Under the pieces are notes generated by a model that saw nothing but the letters and a program-made list of their open reading frames with translations, was not told where the DNA came from and searched no databases. DNA of 64,000 bases from the NCBI RefSeq assembly GCF_002813915.1, contig NZ_CP019335.1, forward strand, positions 1,347,777 through 1,411,776. The letters run 5' to 3'. Position numbers and translations under genes: made by a program. This document shows, piece by piece, positions 34,247 through 43,794 of the stretch. Numbering within the stretch: position 1 is the stretch's first letter; each line of letters begins with the position of its first letter. Source of the DNA: Tenacibaculum sp. SZ-18 (GTDB lineage Bacteria > Bacteroidota > Bacteroidia > Flavobacteriales > Flavobacteriaceae).

Positions 34247-35266
34247 TTATCGATTTAATAAAAATTGATCAAATTCTCTTTTATATTTAGAGAAACTTAA
34301 AGTTTCTTTTAATCTATAAAATTGATCCTTATCAGGACAATTTTGATAACTTATTTTTAATAGGTTTAGTTTGTCTTTATCAAAACTAAACTCTTTAAGA
34401 ATAATTTTAATTCTATTAATTGAAAAACAGTTACGTTCAAAATGTTGCTTTGCTAATTTTAGTTTTTCTTTGTTAAAATTCTCATCTTTTATAGAATTTA
34501 ATACATAATTATATTCATTTTGAGATAAAGGTCTACAGTTACTAAAATTAGATCCTTGCTGATTAATTTGAGCGATTTCTCTATCAATAAATCTGATTAA
34601 TCTTTGTTTTATATAATTCTCATTTATTAACTGTTCCGTGTAATAGAAATTTTCTAAATCAAATGAATAAGGAAAGGCAAATTGTAATAGTTCAAATCTG
34701 CTTCTGTTCGATTGTAAAGTTTCTGTAAGTTTCATAATTTGACTGGTACTGAAACAATTTCTAGAGATGATATCTTTCAATTCTCTTAAGTTTAAATTCG
34801 AGTTATTTCTTCTTCCATTTAAAATACTTCTGAATTGATATTCTGACAAAGGTTGATTACAAGCATTTGTTGTAACACCATGGTAATAATCCGCATTTGG
34901 ATAATTAATTGTTGAAATAGTGTTTTGGTTTCCTTGAGTATTATGATATAACCTAACAGCGAAAGAAAAGCTATTGAAAAGATCATAAACTTGAAAAAAG
35001 TTTCTTTTATCAATTACTCTCGGATATGCATTCATACAAACTCTAAATTTTTGTCTATCGCTAGAAAAATATTTACAAGCGTCAAGTAATTCTGAAACGT
35101 AGATATCGTTATTAGAAGAATATCTTAACGCTTTATCTAAAACTGCTTCTATTGTATATTTATTCTGAGTAAGTTCATTCTTGAATGATTCGTATTTCGT
35201 CTTCTTTTGTCCAAATGATGAAACAACGAGACACATAGTTGATATTAATAGTATTCTTAGTTTCAT
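34247..35266 (-). CDS. DUF4476 repeat protein, exported
   Basis: A 339-residue protein with a signal peptide (1-19, ending SSFGQ) and three DUF4476-like units, roughly 40-110, 138-225 and 245-335. Each has a helix followed by the pattern F-D/S-x-D-R/K-x-x-x-L/F (YFSSDRQKFRVC, LQSNRSRFELL, FSFDKDKLNLL) and a YPRV- or FPYSFD-like turn. Units 2 and 3 open with PLSEYQF and PLSQNEY. The function of DUF4476 is unknown. It is a single gene flanked by terminators on both sides. Confidence 0.75.
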   Translation of the reverse strand: MKLRILLISTMCLVVSSFGQKKTKYESFKNELTQNKYTIEAVLDKALRYSSNNDIYVSELLDACKYFSSDRQKFRVCMNAYPRVIDKRNFFQVYDLFNSFSFAVRLYHNTQGNQNTISTINYPNADYYHGVTTNACNQPLSEYQFRSILNGRRNNSNLNLRELKDIISRNCFSTSQIMKLTETLQSNRSRFELLQFAFPYSFDLENFYYTEQLINENYIKQRLIRFIDREIAQINQQGSNFSNCRPLSQNEYNYVLNSIKDENFNKEKLKLAKQHFERNCFSINRIKIILKEFSFDKDKLNLLKISYQNCPDKDQFYRLKETLSFSKYKREFDQFLLNR

Positions 35267-35392
35267 AAGTTTTGTTTTTTAATTATCGGTTCCATACGTT
35301 CAAACAGCATGCCAATAATTTAAACTTAATTAAAAATTTGTTTTGTGTTTGTTTTATTAGTTTGATTTTCAGTGGTTTTATTTGATTAAAAA

Positions 35393-35414
35393 AACCACAA
35401 CTTATGTTGTGGTT
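35393..35414. terminator. Terminator after fumC
   Basis: Stem AACCACAAC / GTTGTGGTT with loop TTAT, preceded by an A-run that gives a U-run on the minus-strand RNA, 29 bases past the fumC stop. Confidence 0.85.
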
Positions 35415-35442
35415 CTTATATTCTATTCAAATGTGGTAGTTT

Positions 35443-36840
35443 CTATTTTAAACTTCCAGTCATGTCTTCTGGTTTAACCCATTCGTCATATTGTTCAGCT
35501 GTAACGTAACCTAAATTAATAGCTTCTTCTTTTAAAGTAGTTCCGTTTGCGTGAGCAGTATTAGCAATTTCTGCAGCTTTGTAATAACCAATTTTAGTAT
35601 TTAAAGCTGTAACCAACATTAAAGAGTTATTTACTAATTCGTTAATTCTTCCGTAATTAGGTTCAATTCCAGCAGCACAATTTACATCGAAGGATATACA
35701 AGCATCTCCAATTAATTGGGCAGATTGTAAAACATTAGCAGCCATCATTGGCTTAAATACGTTTAACTCATAGTGACCTTGAGTTCCTCCTACGGTAACC
35801 GCAACATCATTACCCATAACTTGAGCACAAACCATAGTCATAGCCTCTGCCTGTGTTGGGTTTACTTTTCCAGGCATAATAGAAGATCCTGGCTCATTTG
35901 CAGGAATAATTAATTCTCCAATACCAGAACGTGGACCAGAGGCCATTAAACGAATATCGTTTGCTATTTTATTTAAAGAAACAGCTAATTGTTTTAATGC
36001 TCCATGAGTTTCTACTAAAGCATCGTGTGCAGCTAAAGCTTCAAATTTATTTTCAGCAGTTATAAATGGTAAACCAGTAAAATCTGCAATATACTTGGCA
36101 ACTAAAACGTCATATCCAGCAGGTGTATTTAATCCCGTTCCAACAGCAGTTCCACCTAAAGCTAATTGTCTTAAATGTGCTAATGAGTTTTGTAAAGCTT
36201 TTATACCAAAGTTTAATTGTGCTACATAACCGGAAAATTCTTGTCCTAAGGTTAGGGGAGTAGCATCCATTAAGTGCGTACGTCCAATTTTTACGACATC
36301 TTTAAAATCTTCAGATTTCTTTTGTAAAGTATCTCTTAATTGCTCAACACCAGGAATAGTAACTTCTACTATTTTCTTATACGCTGCAATATGCATTCCT
36401 GTTGGAAATGTATCATTTGAAGATTGTGATTTGTTTACATCATCATTTGGTTGAATCGTTTTTTCACCTTCACCAATTTTTTTTCCAGCAATTTCATGAG
36501 CTCTGTTTGCAACAACTTCGTTAACGTTCATGTTACTTTGAGTTCCAGAACCAGTTTGCCAAATAACTAACGGGAATTGATCATCGTGTTTTTTAGCTAA
36601 AATTTCATCACAAACTTGTGCAATTAAATCGCGTTTTTCTTCAGCTAAAACACCTAATTCACAATTAGTATAAGCAGCAGCTTTCTTTAAATAAGCAAAA
36701 CCGTAAACAACTTCTAAAGGCATGGTTCCAGCAGGACCAATTTTAAAGTTATTTCTAGAACGCTCAGTTTGTGCTCCCCAGTACTTATCGGCAGGTACTT
36801 TTACCTCACCCATTGTGTCTTTTTCAATTCTATATTCCAT
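35443..36840 (-). CDS. fumC: Fumarate hydratase class II
   Basis: Interconverts fumarate and malate in the TCA cycle. The 465-residue protein has the superfamily signature [13 protein letters not shown] near residue 317, [10 protein letters not shown] (about 139-148), [12 protein letters not shown] (catalytic His) and GTAVGTGLN. The length and motifs are those of the oxygen-stable, iron-free FumC class. It is a single gene with its own terminator. This also recycles the fumarate released by ArgH. Confidence 0.96.
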   Translation of the reverse strand: MEYRIEKDTMGEVKVPADKYWGAQTERSRNNFKIGPAGTMPLEVVYGFAYLKKAAAYTNCELGVLAEEKRDLIAQVCDEILAKKHDDQFPLVIWQTGSGTQSNMNVNEVVANRAHEIAGKKIGEGEKTIQPNDDVNKSQSSNDTFPTGMHIAAYKKIVEVTIPGVEQLRDTLQKKSEDFKDVVKIGRTHLMDATPLTLGQEFSGYVAQLNFGIKALQNSLAHLRQLALGGTAVGTGLNTPAGYDVLVAKYIADFTGLPFITAENKFEALAAHDALVETHGALKQLAVSLNKIANDIRLMASGPRSGIGELIIPANEPGSSIMPGKVNPTQAEAMTMVCAQVMGNDVAVTVGGTQGHYELNVFKPMMAANVLQSAQLIGDACISFDVNCAAGIEPNYGRINELVNNSLMLVTALNTKIGYYKAAEIANTAHANGTTLKEEAINLGYVTAEQYDEWVKPEDMTGSLK

Positions 36841-36991
36841 TATTGTAATATTAATTTATAAATGGTTTCAAAGTTAATAAAACTAGTAGAATTGTTACTT
36901 TAAATAATTGTCGAAATATTTCATAAAAATGATAGATAATAAAGAAAATATATATTATTTTTGTCTCAATAATTATTTACTACAAAATTAA

Positions 36992-37165
36992 ATGTTAGAT
37001 TTTTCACAATTTTCAGGATTAGTATTATTCATGTTTATTTTTACAACTGGTTTTTGGTTGTTAATTTTTTTACTAACGTTTGTAGTTCCTTATTGGATAG
37101 GTGGAACTATTTGGGAAAACTTAAAATTAAAGAAAGAAGCTAAGAAAGCTGCTGAAGGAAAGTAG
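36992..37165 (+). CDS. Small single-pass membrane protein, 57 residues
   Basis: A short gene starting ATG at 36992 and ending TAG, followed 18 bases later by a perfect terminator. It encodes an N-terminal hydrophobic part (SGLVLFMFIFTTGFWLLIFL, then LLTFVVPYWIGGTIW) and a charged tail (ENLKLKKEAKKAAEGK). The pattern, one long or two short membrane helices plus a Lys/Ala-rich cytoplasmic tail, is not random, and the gene has its own terminator. It is divergent from fumC. Function unknown. It resembles the small hydrophobic proteins often missed in Flavobacteriaceae annotation. Confidence 0.7.
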   Translation: MLDFSQFSGLVLFMFIFTTGFWLLIFLLTFVVPYWIGGTIWENLKLKKEAKKAAEGK

Positions 37166-37182
37166 TTTTAAAATATATTATG

Positions 37183-37208
37183 AAAAGCCCGCAAATTTGC
37201 GGGCTTTT
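37183..37208 (+). terminator. Terminator after the small membrane protein gene
   Basis: A perfect 13-base inverted repeat, with arms starting AAAAGCCCGCAAA, followed by a T-run. Confidence 0.9.
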
Positions 37209-37235
37209 TTTATTTATAAGAATCAAAATTACATT

Positions 37236-38726
37236 ATGAAAAATATAGTACTGTTCTTAATTAGTTTGATAATAATAAGTTTCCAAACTCCAAAGTCAGA
37301 AAAGAAGGAGAATATAGAGAGTTAATCTAGTTTCGCTCAACAAAAACAATTTATTGAAGATTATGCAAATGAAACACTGAAGAAAGGAAATGTAAATTCT
37401 ATTTCTCTTGCGGTGTACAAGAATGGGGAGACGTATCATAATTTTTATGGCAAGATTAATGAAAATCAAGGAAAGCCTAATGATAGTACTCATTTTGAAA
37501 TAGCTTCAATTTCAAAAGTATTTGCAGGATCTCTTGTTGCAAAAGCAGTTATCGAGAGGAAGATTCGATTAGATGATGATATTAGAAGTTTTTTAAAAGG
37601 AGAATATCCAAATTTAGAATTTGAAGGAATCCCTATTACGATAAAAAACCTATTAACCCATACTCTTGGGTTCAAAGAAAGGAGACCTCCAAAATTAGAT
37701 AAGATTTGGAATGACGTATCTGAGGGTAAATATGAAGTTAAACCAATTGAGTATTCTATAGATGAATTTCTTGATGAACTAAAAACAGTAGAACTTGATA
37801 AGAAGCCAGGGACTTTTTATACCTATAACTCTGTTGGCTCTGAGTTAATAGCATACATTTTAGAACAGGTTTATAAAGATTCTTTTGAGAACATACTGGA
37901 ATCTTTTTTGAAAAGTTTAGAAATGAATGACACATATTTAGAAGGTTGCAGAGAAGAAAGCAGATTTTTAATAACAGGTTATAATGATAAAGGAAATCAA
38001 GCTCCAAAAACAAGAAAAATACTCTTAGGTGCAGGAGGGGCCATGATTTCGACATTACCTGATTTGATTAAGTTTATGAAATTTCAATTAGAAAGCGAAG
38101 ATCCATTAATCAAAGAATCCACAAAAGAGTTGTATTCAGACAGAGAAGGAGATAAAACGGATTATTTATGGGATGTTGATTTAGCAGAGGAAGAAGGATT
38201 TTATTACAAGAAAACTGGAACTTCAGATGGAGTTCAAAGTGTTTTACTTATTTGTCCTGATACAAATTATGGATTGATTTTAATCGTAAATAATACTTCA
38301 GAAAAAGCTTTTTATGATTGGGCAAATTTATATGATAGAATAGAGTCTGATTTGATAAAGTTCCCTCAAATTAATTTAGTTTCTACTTTAAAAAAAGATT
38401 TTATTAAAGAAACTGATAAAGCAATAGCAAACTACAAAAGTGAGGTTTTAAATAGTTCAAAGTATTTTTCGAAAGCTAGAGATTTGAATATTATAGGTTA
38501 CCAATTATTAAATGAAAATAGAGTAGATGATGCTATCAAAGTATTTGAGTTAATGGTATCTGAATTTCCGGAAAATCCTTACGTATATGATAGTCTAGGC
38601 AAAGGATATTTTGAGAATAAGAATTATAAAAAAGCATTAGTAAATTATGAAAAATCTTTTGCTTCAGATGCTACCAATACAAATGCTAAAGATTATATTT
38701 TAAGGATAAGAAAATTATTAGAATAA
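37236..38726 (+). pseudogene. Beta-lactamase-like serine hydrolase with TPR tail, TAA at codon 30
   Basis: From ATG at 37236 a signal-like N-terminus (MKNIVLFLISLIIISFQTP) runs to GAG-AGT, then TAA at 37323-37325. The same frame then continues unbroken for 466 codons. After the stop come the class-C/DD-peptidase motifs: SISK (active Ser and Lys), a Tyr motif TYNSVGS, and KTG in YKKTGTSDG, with two TPR-like repeats at the C-terminus (FPENPYVYDSLGKGYFENKNYKKALVNYEKSF pattern). The best internal restart is GTG at 37413, which would drop the signal peptide and the first strands. One nonsense change in an otherwise intact gene is the simplest reading. Confidence 0.8.
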
Positions 38727-38765
38727 AAGTAAAAAGGCATACAATTTGTGTGCCTTTTTACTTTT
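38725..38765. terminator. Bidirectional terminator between serine hydrolase and receptor genes
   Basis: Long stem: AAAAGTAAAAAGGCATAC pairs with GTGTGCCTTTTTACTTTT with one G-T wobble and a 5-base loop. It ends both convergent genes. Confidence 0.88.
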
Positions 38766-38778
38766 ATAAATCCATATA

Positions 38779-41226
38779 TTATCCACCAAATCCTTCACCG
38801 CCACCGTCATATTCTCTTTCTGGACGTTCTCTTTTTTTCTTTTGATTAAATCTATATGTAAAGTTTAAAGATATCTGACGTTCTCTCCATTGAAAGGCTC
38901 CGTCAACAATTGAGCTTGGGTTTTCTCTTTCTCCTAAATATGTAATACTTTCTCTCTTACGTGTATTAAACAAGTCACTAACATTTAAAACAAGAGTTGC
39001 TTTTTCTTTGAACAAATCTTTACTAAAAGCTAAGTTCGTTGAAAAAATACCCTCTCTATCTGATTGAGCAGAAGATTGTGGACCACGATATAATATACGA
39101 GTCTGCCATTGAATTTTTGCAGGTAGAGTAATTCTAGCATTAAAACGAGTGAACCAACTACTCTCATTTACTTCATCTAACTCTGTAGTTACTTCACTAC
39201 CATTTGCTGCAGTATAAACATACGTAAATGGATCTGTATTAAATTTAAAAAAGTTGAAAGAAGCACTCAATCTAACTTTTTTACTAGGGTTGTAATTTGT
39301 TGTAAACTCAAAACCATATCTAGTTTCGTCGTTTAAGTTTACAGGTTGTCTTACAGTAATATCCGTAGGAACGCCTAAAATTGTTCTTTCCTCTAATATT
39401 GAAACACGTTGAATAATATTAGTAGAGTATTGATAATAAAGAGAAGCTCCTAAATTAAATTTACGGATTCTCGTATTGTAACCAAGATCAAAAGAACTTG
39501 TGAAAGTCGGATCTAAATCAGGATTTCCTCTAAAAACATTCGTGGCAGAACTTCTACTTTCGAAGGGATTTAAAAACCAATAACGTGGTCTTCTTAGTCT
39601 TCTGGCATATCCAAGAGTGAAATTATCATTCTCATTTAATTCATATCCAAAATTTATAGTAGGAAACCACTCGGTATAGTTTTTATCAGAAAACTGGTTG
39701 CTTGTAAGGACTAATAAATCAATATCAGTTATTTCTGAACGTAAACCTAATAAGTATGAGAATTTATTAATTTTACTACCATATTGCGCATAGAAGGCAT
39801 AAATGTTCTGTTTGAAAGTAATAGCATTTGAAGGATCCTCAGGTAGAACATTTCCATTACCATCACGAACTCTAAAATCTGAAGAAAAATCCTGTAAATC
39901 TGATTTGTGTCCGATTTCAAATTGACTTTTCTCACCAAGTGGTAATACATAATCAATTTGTAATAGTTTAGTTTCCGTACTTGTTATTTGTGAGTTCTGC
40001 TCATTTAAAACATCGTCAACTGTAATTAAAGCAGGTTCATCCTGATCGCTATTTCCATATTGTAAATCAATATTTAATTTTTGACCCTTACCATCGAAAT
40101 TGTTGGTGTAATTTAAAGAATATTGCTTGTCAACTCCGTCTTCTTTTTCATTTTCTATTCTTGTTTGCGTATCTATTCTTGTCAAGTTTGCATCAAAGAA
40201 TTCAGTAAAGTTGGTAGCAATATCATCATCTTTAGATTTTCTGTAAAATACGGTTCCCGTTAAAGAACTATTTTTAGTTAAGTAATATTCTAAACCAATA
40301 GAACCATTAAAATTATTACTTCTTCTATCAAATACTCTATCTTCGTTTCGGTAGTCTGTAATGGCTCCTGTATCATCAAAATTTGTAAAGAAACTTTGAG
40401 AATTCCCTGGACCTTTTCTGTAACGATATCCTACATTAGAGAAAATATTAAATTTTTTAGTTCTATAATTTATATTTCCACCAAGTTGAAGTAAATCAGG
40501 ATTACCAATTGTTGAGTTCAATGAACCGTTAAATCCAGTTATTTTTCCCTTACGTAAAATTATGTTTAAAATTCCCGCTGTTCCTTCAGCATCATACCTT
40601 GCAGATGGTGATGTAATAACTTCAACTTTTTCAATTGCATCTGATGGTAAATTACGTAAAGCATCAGTTCCATTTAGACCAACTAAAGCAGATGGCTTAC
40701 CATCAATAAGAATTCTAACATTTTCATTACCACGCAAACTCACAGCTCCTTCAGCATCTACATTTACAGATGGAACATTATCTAAAACATCAGATGCATT
40801 TCCTCCTTTAATCGTCATGTCTTTTCCAACATTATAGATTTTTTTATCTAAACGAATCTCAACTGTAGATTTTTCAGCAATGATTTCAATTTCATCTAGA
40901 GCTTCTGCATCTTCAGAAAGTGTAATAATACCTAAATTAATGTTTTCTGAAAGCTGTTTTTGAGGAAGTTGTTTGGTGTTAAAACCAATAAATTCAACTT
41001 TTACATCATAAAGTCCTTTAGGAACGCTTATAGAAAAGTTACCTTTCAAATCTGTAACTCCTCCTGTTACTTTTTTTGTTTTTATGTCCGTTAGAATGAA
41101 GGTTGCATATTCTAAAGGCTGTTTAGTACTTGCTTCTATAATTTTTCCGCTTACACTAACTTTAGAGTCATTTTGTGCAAAAATGGTGGAGCAAACAAGT
41201 AAAAATAGAATAGTAATTTTATTCAT
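38779..41226 (-). CDS. TonB-dependent receptor, outer-membrane beta-barrel family
   Basis: An 815-residue outer-membrane protein. Signal peptide 1-17 (ends IFAQ), an N-terminal carboxypeptidase-like domain (VSGKIIEASTKQPLEYATFIL ... KGNFSISVPKGLYDVKVEFIGF), a plug (ASDVLDNVPSVNVDAEG, SLRGNENVRILIDGKPSALVGL, IEKVEVITSPSARYDAEGTAGILNI) and a large barrel. The C-terminus is unusual, ending in a low-complexity charged and glycine-rich tail (RPEREYDGGGEGFGG) after the last strand NLNFTYRF-like segment. The substrate is unknown and no SusD partner is nearby. Ended by a bidirectional terminator. Confidence 0.88.
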   Translation of the reverse strand: MNKITILFLLVCSTIFAQNDSKVSVSGKIIEASTKQPLEYATFILTDIKTKKVTGGVTDLKGNFSISVPKGLYDVKVEFIGFNTKQLPQKQLSENINLGIITLSEDAEALDEIEIIAEKSTVEIRLDKKIYNVGKDMTIKGGNASDVLDNVPSVNVDAEGAVSLRGNENVRILIDGKPSALVGLNGTDALRNLPSDAIEKVEVITSPSARYDAEGTAGILNIILRKGKITGFNGSLNSTIGNPDLLQLGGNINYRTKKFNIFSNVGYRYRKGPGNSQSFFTNFDDTGAITDYRNEDRVFDRRSNNFNGSIGLEYYLTKNSSLTGTVFYRKSKDDDIATNFTEFFDANLTRIDTQTRIENEKEDGVDKQYSLNYTNNFDGKGQKLNIDLQYGNSDQDEPALITVDDVLNEQNSQITSTETKLLQIDYVLPLGEKSQFEIGHKSDLQDFSSDFRVRDGNGNVLPEDPSNAITFKQNIYAFYAQYGSKINKFSYLLGLRSEITDIDLLVLTSNQFSDKNYTEWFPTINFGYELNENDNFTLGYARRLRRPRYWFLNPFESRSSATNVFRGNPDLDPTFTSSFDLGYNTRIRKFNLGASLYYQYSTNIIQRVSILEERTILGVPTDITVRQPVNLNDETRYGFEFTTNYNPSKKVRLSASFNFFKFNTDPFTYVYTAANGSEVTTELDEVNESSWFTRFNARITLPAKIQWQTRILYRGPQSSAQSDREGIFSTNLAFSKDLFKEKATLVLNVSDLFNTRKRESITYLGERENPSSIVDGAFQWRERQISLNFTYRFNQKKKRERPEREYDGGGEGFGG

Positions 41227-41311
41227 TTCAGTAATGATTGTTAATTAATTACAATTTGACTGCGAAGTTCTATAAAGGTTTATTTACTTGATGTTAAAAG
41301 TGTGTTAAACA

Positions 41312-41350
41312 AAAAAGCTGCATTGTTAAACATAACAAATGCAGCTTTTT
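41312..41350 (-). terminator. Terminator after yidC
   Basis: Arms AAAAAGCTGCATT / AATGCAGCTTTTT around a 13-base loop, giving a U-run on the minus strand, 19 bases past the yidC stop. Confidence 0.85.
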
Positions 41351-41368
41351 CGTAAGATATATTAACTT

Positions 41369-43252
41369 TTACTTTTTTCTGTTTTTTGTAGCGCGCTTTT
41401 GAGCTTCTTGCTGTTCTTGAGCTTGTTTCATAGCAGCATCAAGACGTTCCCTGAATTTACTCTTTTTTACAGGTTTCTTTTTATTCTCTTCAATTTGAGC
41501 ATGAATCTTCGCCTCGTCAATTACATAGTTCTTAATTACAAGCATAATTGTGATTGTAAGTAAGTTAGATATAAAATAATACAAACTTAATCCACTTGCA
41601 TAGTTGTTAAAGAAGAATAACATCATAATAGGAGAGAAGTAAATCATATACTTCATCATTTTACTCATATCAGGCATACCTTCTTGAGGAGGAGCTTGCA
41701 TCGCCGATTGTTGGCTTTGATTCATCCTCATGTAGAAGAAGATTGCAATAGAAGCTAATATTGGGAATAAACTGATGTGATCCCCATAGAAAGGAATTTC
41801 GAAAGGTAATTTAGCAACAATATCATAAGATGATAAATCGTTAGCCCATAAAAATGCTTTTTGTCTAAAATCTATATTCGTTGGAAAAAACTTGAATAAA
41901 GCAAAAAATACCGGCATTTGAAGTAATGCAGGAATACATCCAGACATCATATTTACTCCAGCTTTTCGTTGTACCGCCATAATTTCTTGTTGACGTTTCA
42001 TTGCATTTTCATTTCCTGGATATTTCTTGTTGATTTCTTCCATTTCCGGACGAATTACTTTCATTTTTGCACTGGACAAATAAGACTTGTAAAGTACAGG
42101 CGATAAAATAATTCTTGTAACAATTGTCATTAAAATGATGATAAGACCGTAGTTTCCAATAAATCCTTTTAAAAAGTTAAATACAGGGTAAAACACGGTT
42201 TTGTTCAAAAACCCAAAAATTCCCCAACCTAAATCAGAAATTTCTGCTAAGTCAGTTCCTTTATATGTTTTTAATAAATTATACTCAGTTGGTCCATAGA
42301 ACCATTCCATGTTATAATTTAATTCCCCATTTTGTAAAGCTAGAGGTGTATTTAAACTATAAGTTTTAGTAAAAACAGAATCCTGATCTTCACCTAAATA
42401 ATCAACTGATTTTAATTTTGCGTCGTTAAAAGGAGTTTCTGTAGATAAAACAGCTGAGAAGAAATGTTGCTTATAGGCTATCCAGTCAATATTACTAGCT
42501 ACTTCATCATCTTTCATCTGTAAATACTCAACATCTCCATCTTCTTTATAATAATAGTATGAATACATATTTTCTGTACGCATACTCTTTTCTTTACGCA
42601 ATGCTTGTAAATCCCAAGTTAAGTTAATTTGTTGTCCAGTGTTAATAACATTACTTAAGCCTTGGGAACGAACTGTAAATCCAATTCTGTAATCGTTTGG
42701 TTTAATCTCGTATCGATATTCTAAAAATTTAGTTTTAGAGACTTTTAATTTCATCGAAAGAATTGTGTTCTCTCCATTTTTAGTTAATTCGGGATTAAAT
42801 AATAAATCCTTCGTATTTAAGATTCTGTTATCTGTAGTACCGAAAGTAATATTAAAAGATGCATTTTTATCTTTTACAATATGAAGTGGTAAAGAGTCGT
42901 AAGTTTTGTAGTTTTTAATTAAGGCTTCTTTAATTTGACCACCTTTATTACTAACAATCAATTTTACTAATTCATTTTCAATTGTAGTATCGCCTTCATT
43001 TGTTTTAGCCGCTCCATAAGCGAATGCACCCAATTGATTTTGTAAAGCGATTTGTTTTAAAGAATCATTAGCAATTGTATTATCCGTTAATACAGGTGTG
43101 CTTGTTTCTTTCGCAACTGTTTGTTCAGTTTGTGTTGTTTCAGTTTGTTCTTCTTCAACTGCAGGTTTATTAGAATTCATCCACCAAAGTAGAATCCCTC
43201 CTAATAACAACATTCCTATAAAAGAGTTAAAGTCAAATTTTTTTTCTTCCAT
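41369..43252 (-). CDS. yidC: Membrane protein insertase YidC
   Basis: Inserts and folds inner-membrane proteins with or without SecYEG. The 627-residue protein has an N-terminal membrane helix, an acidic/Thr/Gln linker (about 30-60), a large periplasmic beta domain (to about 350), and the 60KD_IMP domain: GNYGLIIILMTIVTRIILSPVLYKSYLSSAKMKVIRPEMEEI, the MSGCIPALLQMPVFFALF block and a late SLYYFISNLLTI. The C-terminal tail is basic (KKPVKKSKFRERL), fitting ribosome contact. Length and domain order match Bacteroidota YidC. Confidence 0.95.
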   Translation of the reverse strand: MEEKKFDFNSFIGMLLLGGILLWWMNSNKPAVEEEQTETTQTEQTVAKETSTPVLTDNTIANDSLKQIALQNQLGAFAYGAAKTNEGDTTIENELVKLIVSNKGGQIKEALIKNYKTYDSLPLHIVKDKNASFNITFGTTDNRILNTKDLLFNPELTKNGENTILSMKLKVSKTKFLEYRYEIKPNDYRIGFTVRSQGLSNVINTGQQINLTWDLQALRKEKSMRTENMYSYYYYKEDGDVEYLQMKDDEVASNIDWIAYKQHFFSAVLSTETPFNDAKLKSVDYLGEDQDSVFTKTYSLNTPLALQNGELNYNMEWFYGPTEYNLLKTYKGTDLAEISDLGWGIFGFLNKTVFYPVFNFLKGFIGNYGLIIILMTIVTRIILSPVLYKSYLSSAKMKVIRPEMEEINKKYPGNENAMKRQQEIMAVQRKAGVNMMSGCIPALLQMPVFFALFKFFPTNIDFRQKAFLWANDLSSYDIVAKLPFEIPFYGDHISLFPILASIAIFFYMRMNQSQQSAMQAPPQEGMPDMSKMMKYMIYFSPIMMLFFFNNYASGLSLYYFISNLLTITIMLVIKNYVIDEAKIHAQIEENKKKPVKKSKFRERLDAAMKQAQEQQEAQKRATKNRKK

Positions 43253-43426
43253 CGATAAATATTAAATGTCAACTTGTCATTTCTCAAAAGTTGGTTGAGA
43301 AAAACGCGACAAATGTAGCAAAACTACGCCGTTTTTTAGCTGTTTAGTTATAATTAATTTATTTCTTCTATATAGCACAATTGGTATTCCATTTTTTATT
43401 TTTGTTACACATATTTTCTTTTTAAC

Positions 43427-43792
43427 ATGAAAAAATATACTATTCAAAAGTCACCATTTGTGATTCCAACAACAGATGGGAAATTAATAGAAGAGCATTT
43501 TGGGAATGCTACTACCAAAGAAACTAAAATAAGTATTGCACATATGGTTGCACCTCCAGGATGGAGTGAACCTTTTCAAACACCAGAATTTGAGGAGTAT
43601 ACTTATATTATTAGAGGGAAGAAGCAATTTATTGTGGATGGAGACACCGTTGTTTTGGAAGCGGGAGAATCAATTAAAATCGAGAAAAATGTAAGAATTC
43701 AGTACTCTAACCCTTTTAAAGAAGAATGCGAGTACATAGCGATTTGCTTACCCGCATTTTCTATGGATTTGGTAAATAGAGAAGAGGAATGA
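43427..43792 (+). CDS. Cupin domain protein
   Basis: A 121-residue single cupin domain. The two cupin motifs are degenerate: FEEYTYIIRGKKQFIVDGD for motif 1 and AGESIKIEKNVRIQYSNPF for motif 2, with fewer metal-binding His than usual (Glu and Tyr instead), so metal binding is doubtful. No signal peptide. It is divergent from yidC (174 bases) and converges with the exported protein gene 2 bases downstream. Role unknown; possibly binding or isomerising a small molecule. Confidence 0.8.
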   Translation: MKKYTIQKSPFVIPTTDGKLIEEHFGNATTKETKISIAHMVAPPGWSEPFQTPEFEEYTYIIRGKKQFIVDGDTVVLEAGESIKIEKNVRIQYSNPFKEECEYIAICLPAFSMDLVNREEE

Positions 43793-43794
43793 AC

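Noticed and set aside
34197..35414. A dispersed repeat with stem AACCACAAC
   Set aside because: Both copies are ordinary terminators with A- and T-runs directly after a gene; a shared 9-base stem does not make a mobile element.
12354..38726. TAA reassigned to an amino acid
   Set aside because: TAA is the normal stop of many intact genes here, including argB, argF', argE and the LodA-like gene, some of them in TAATG overlaps, so the code is standard.
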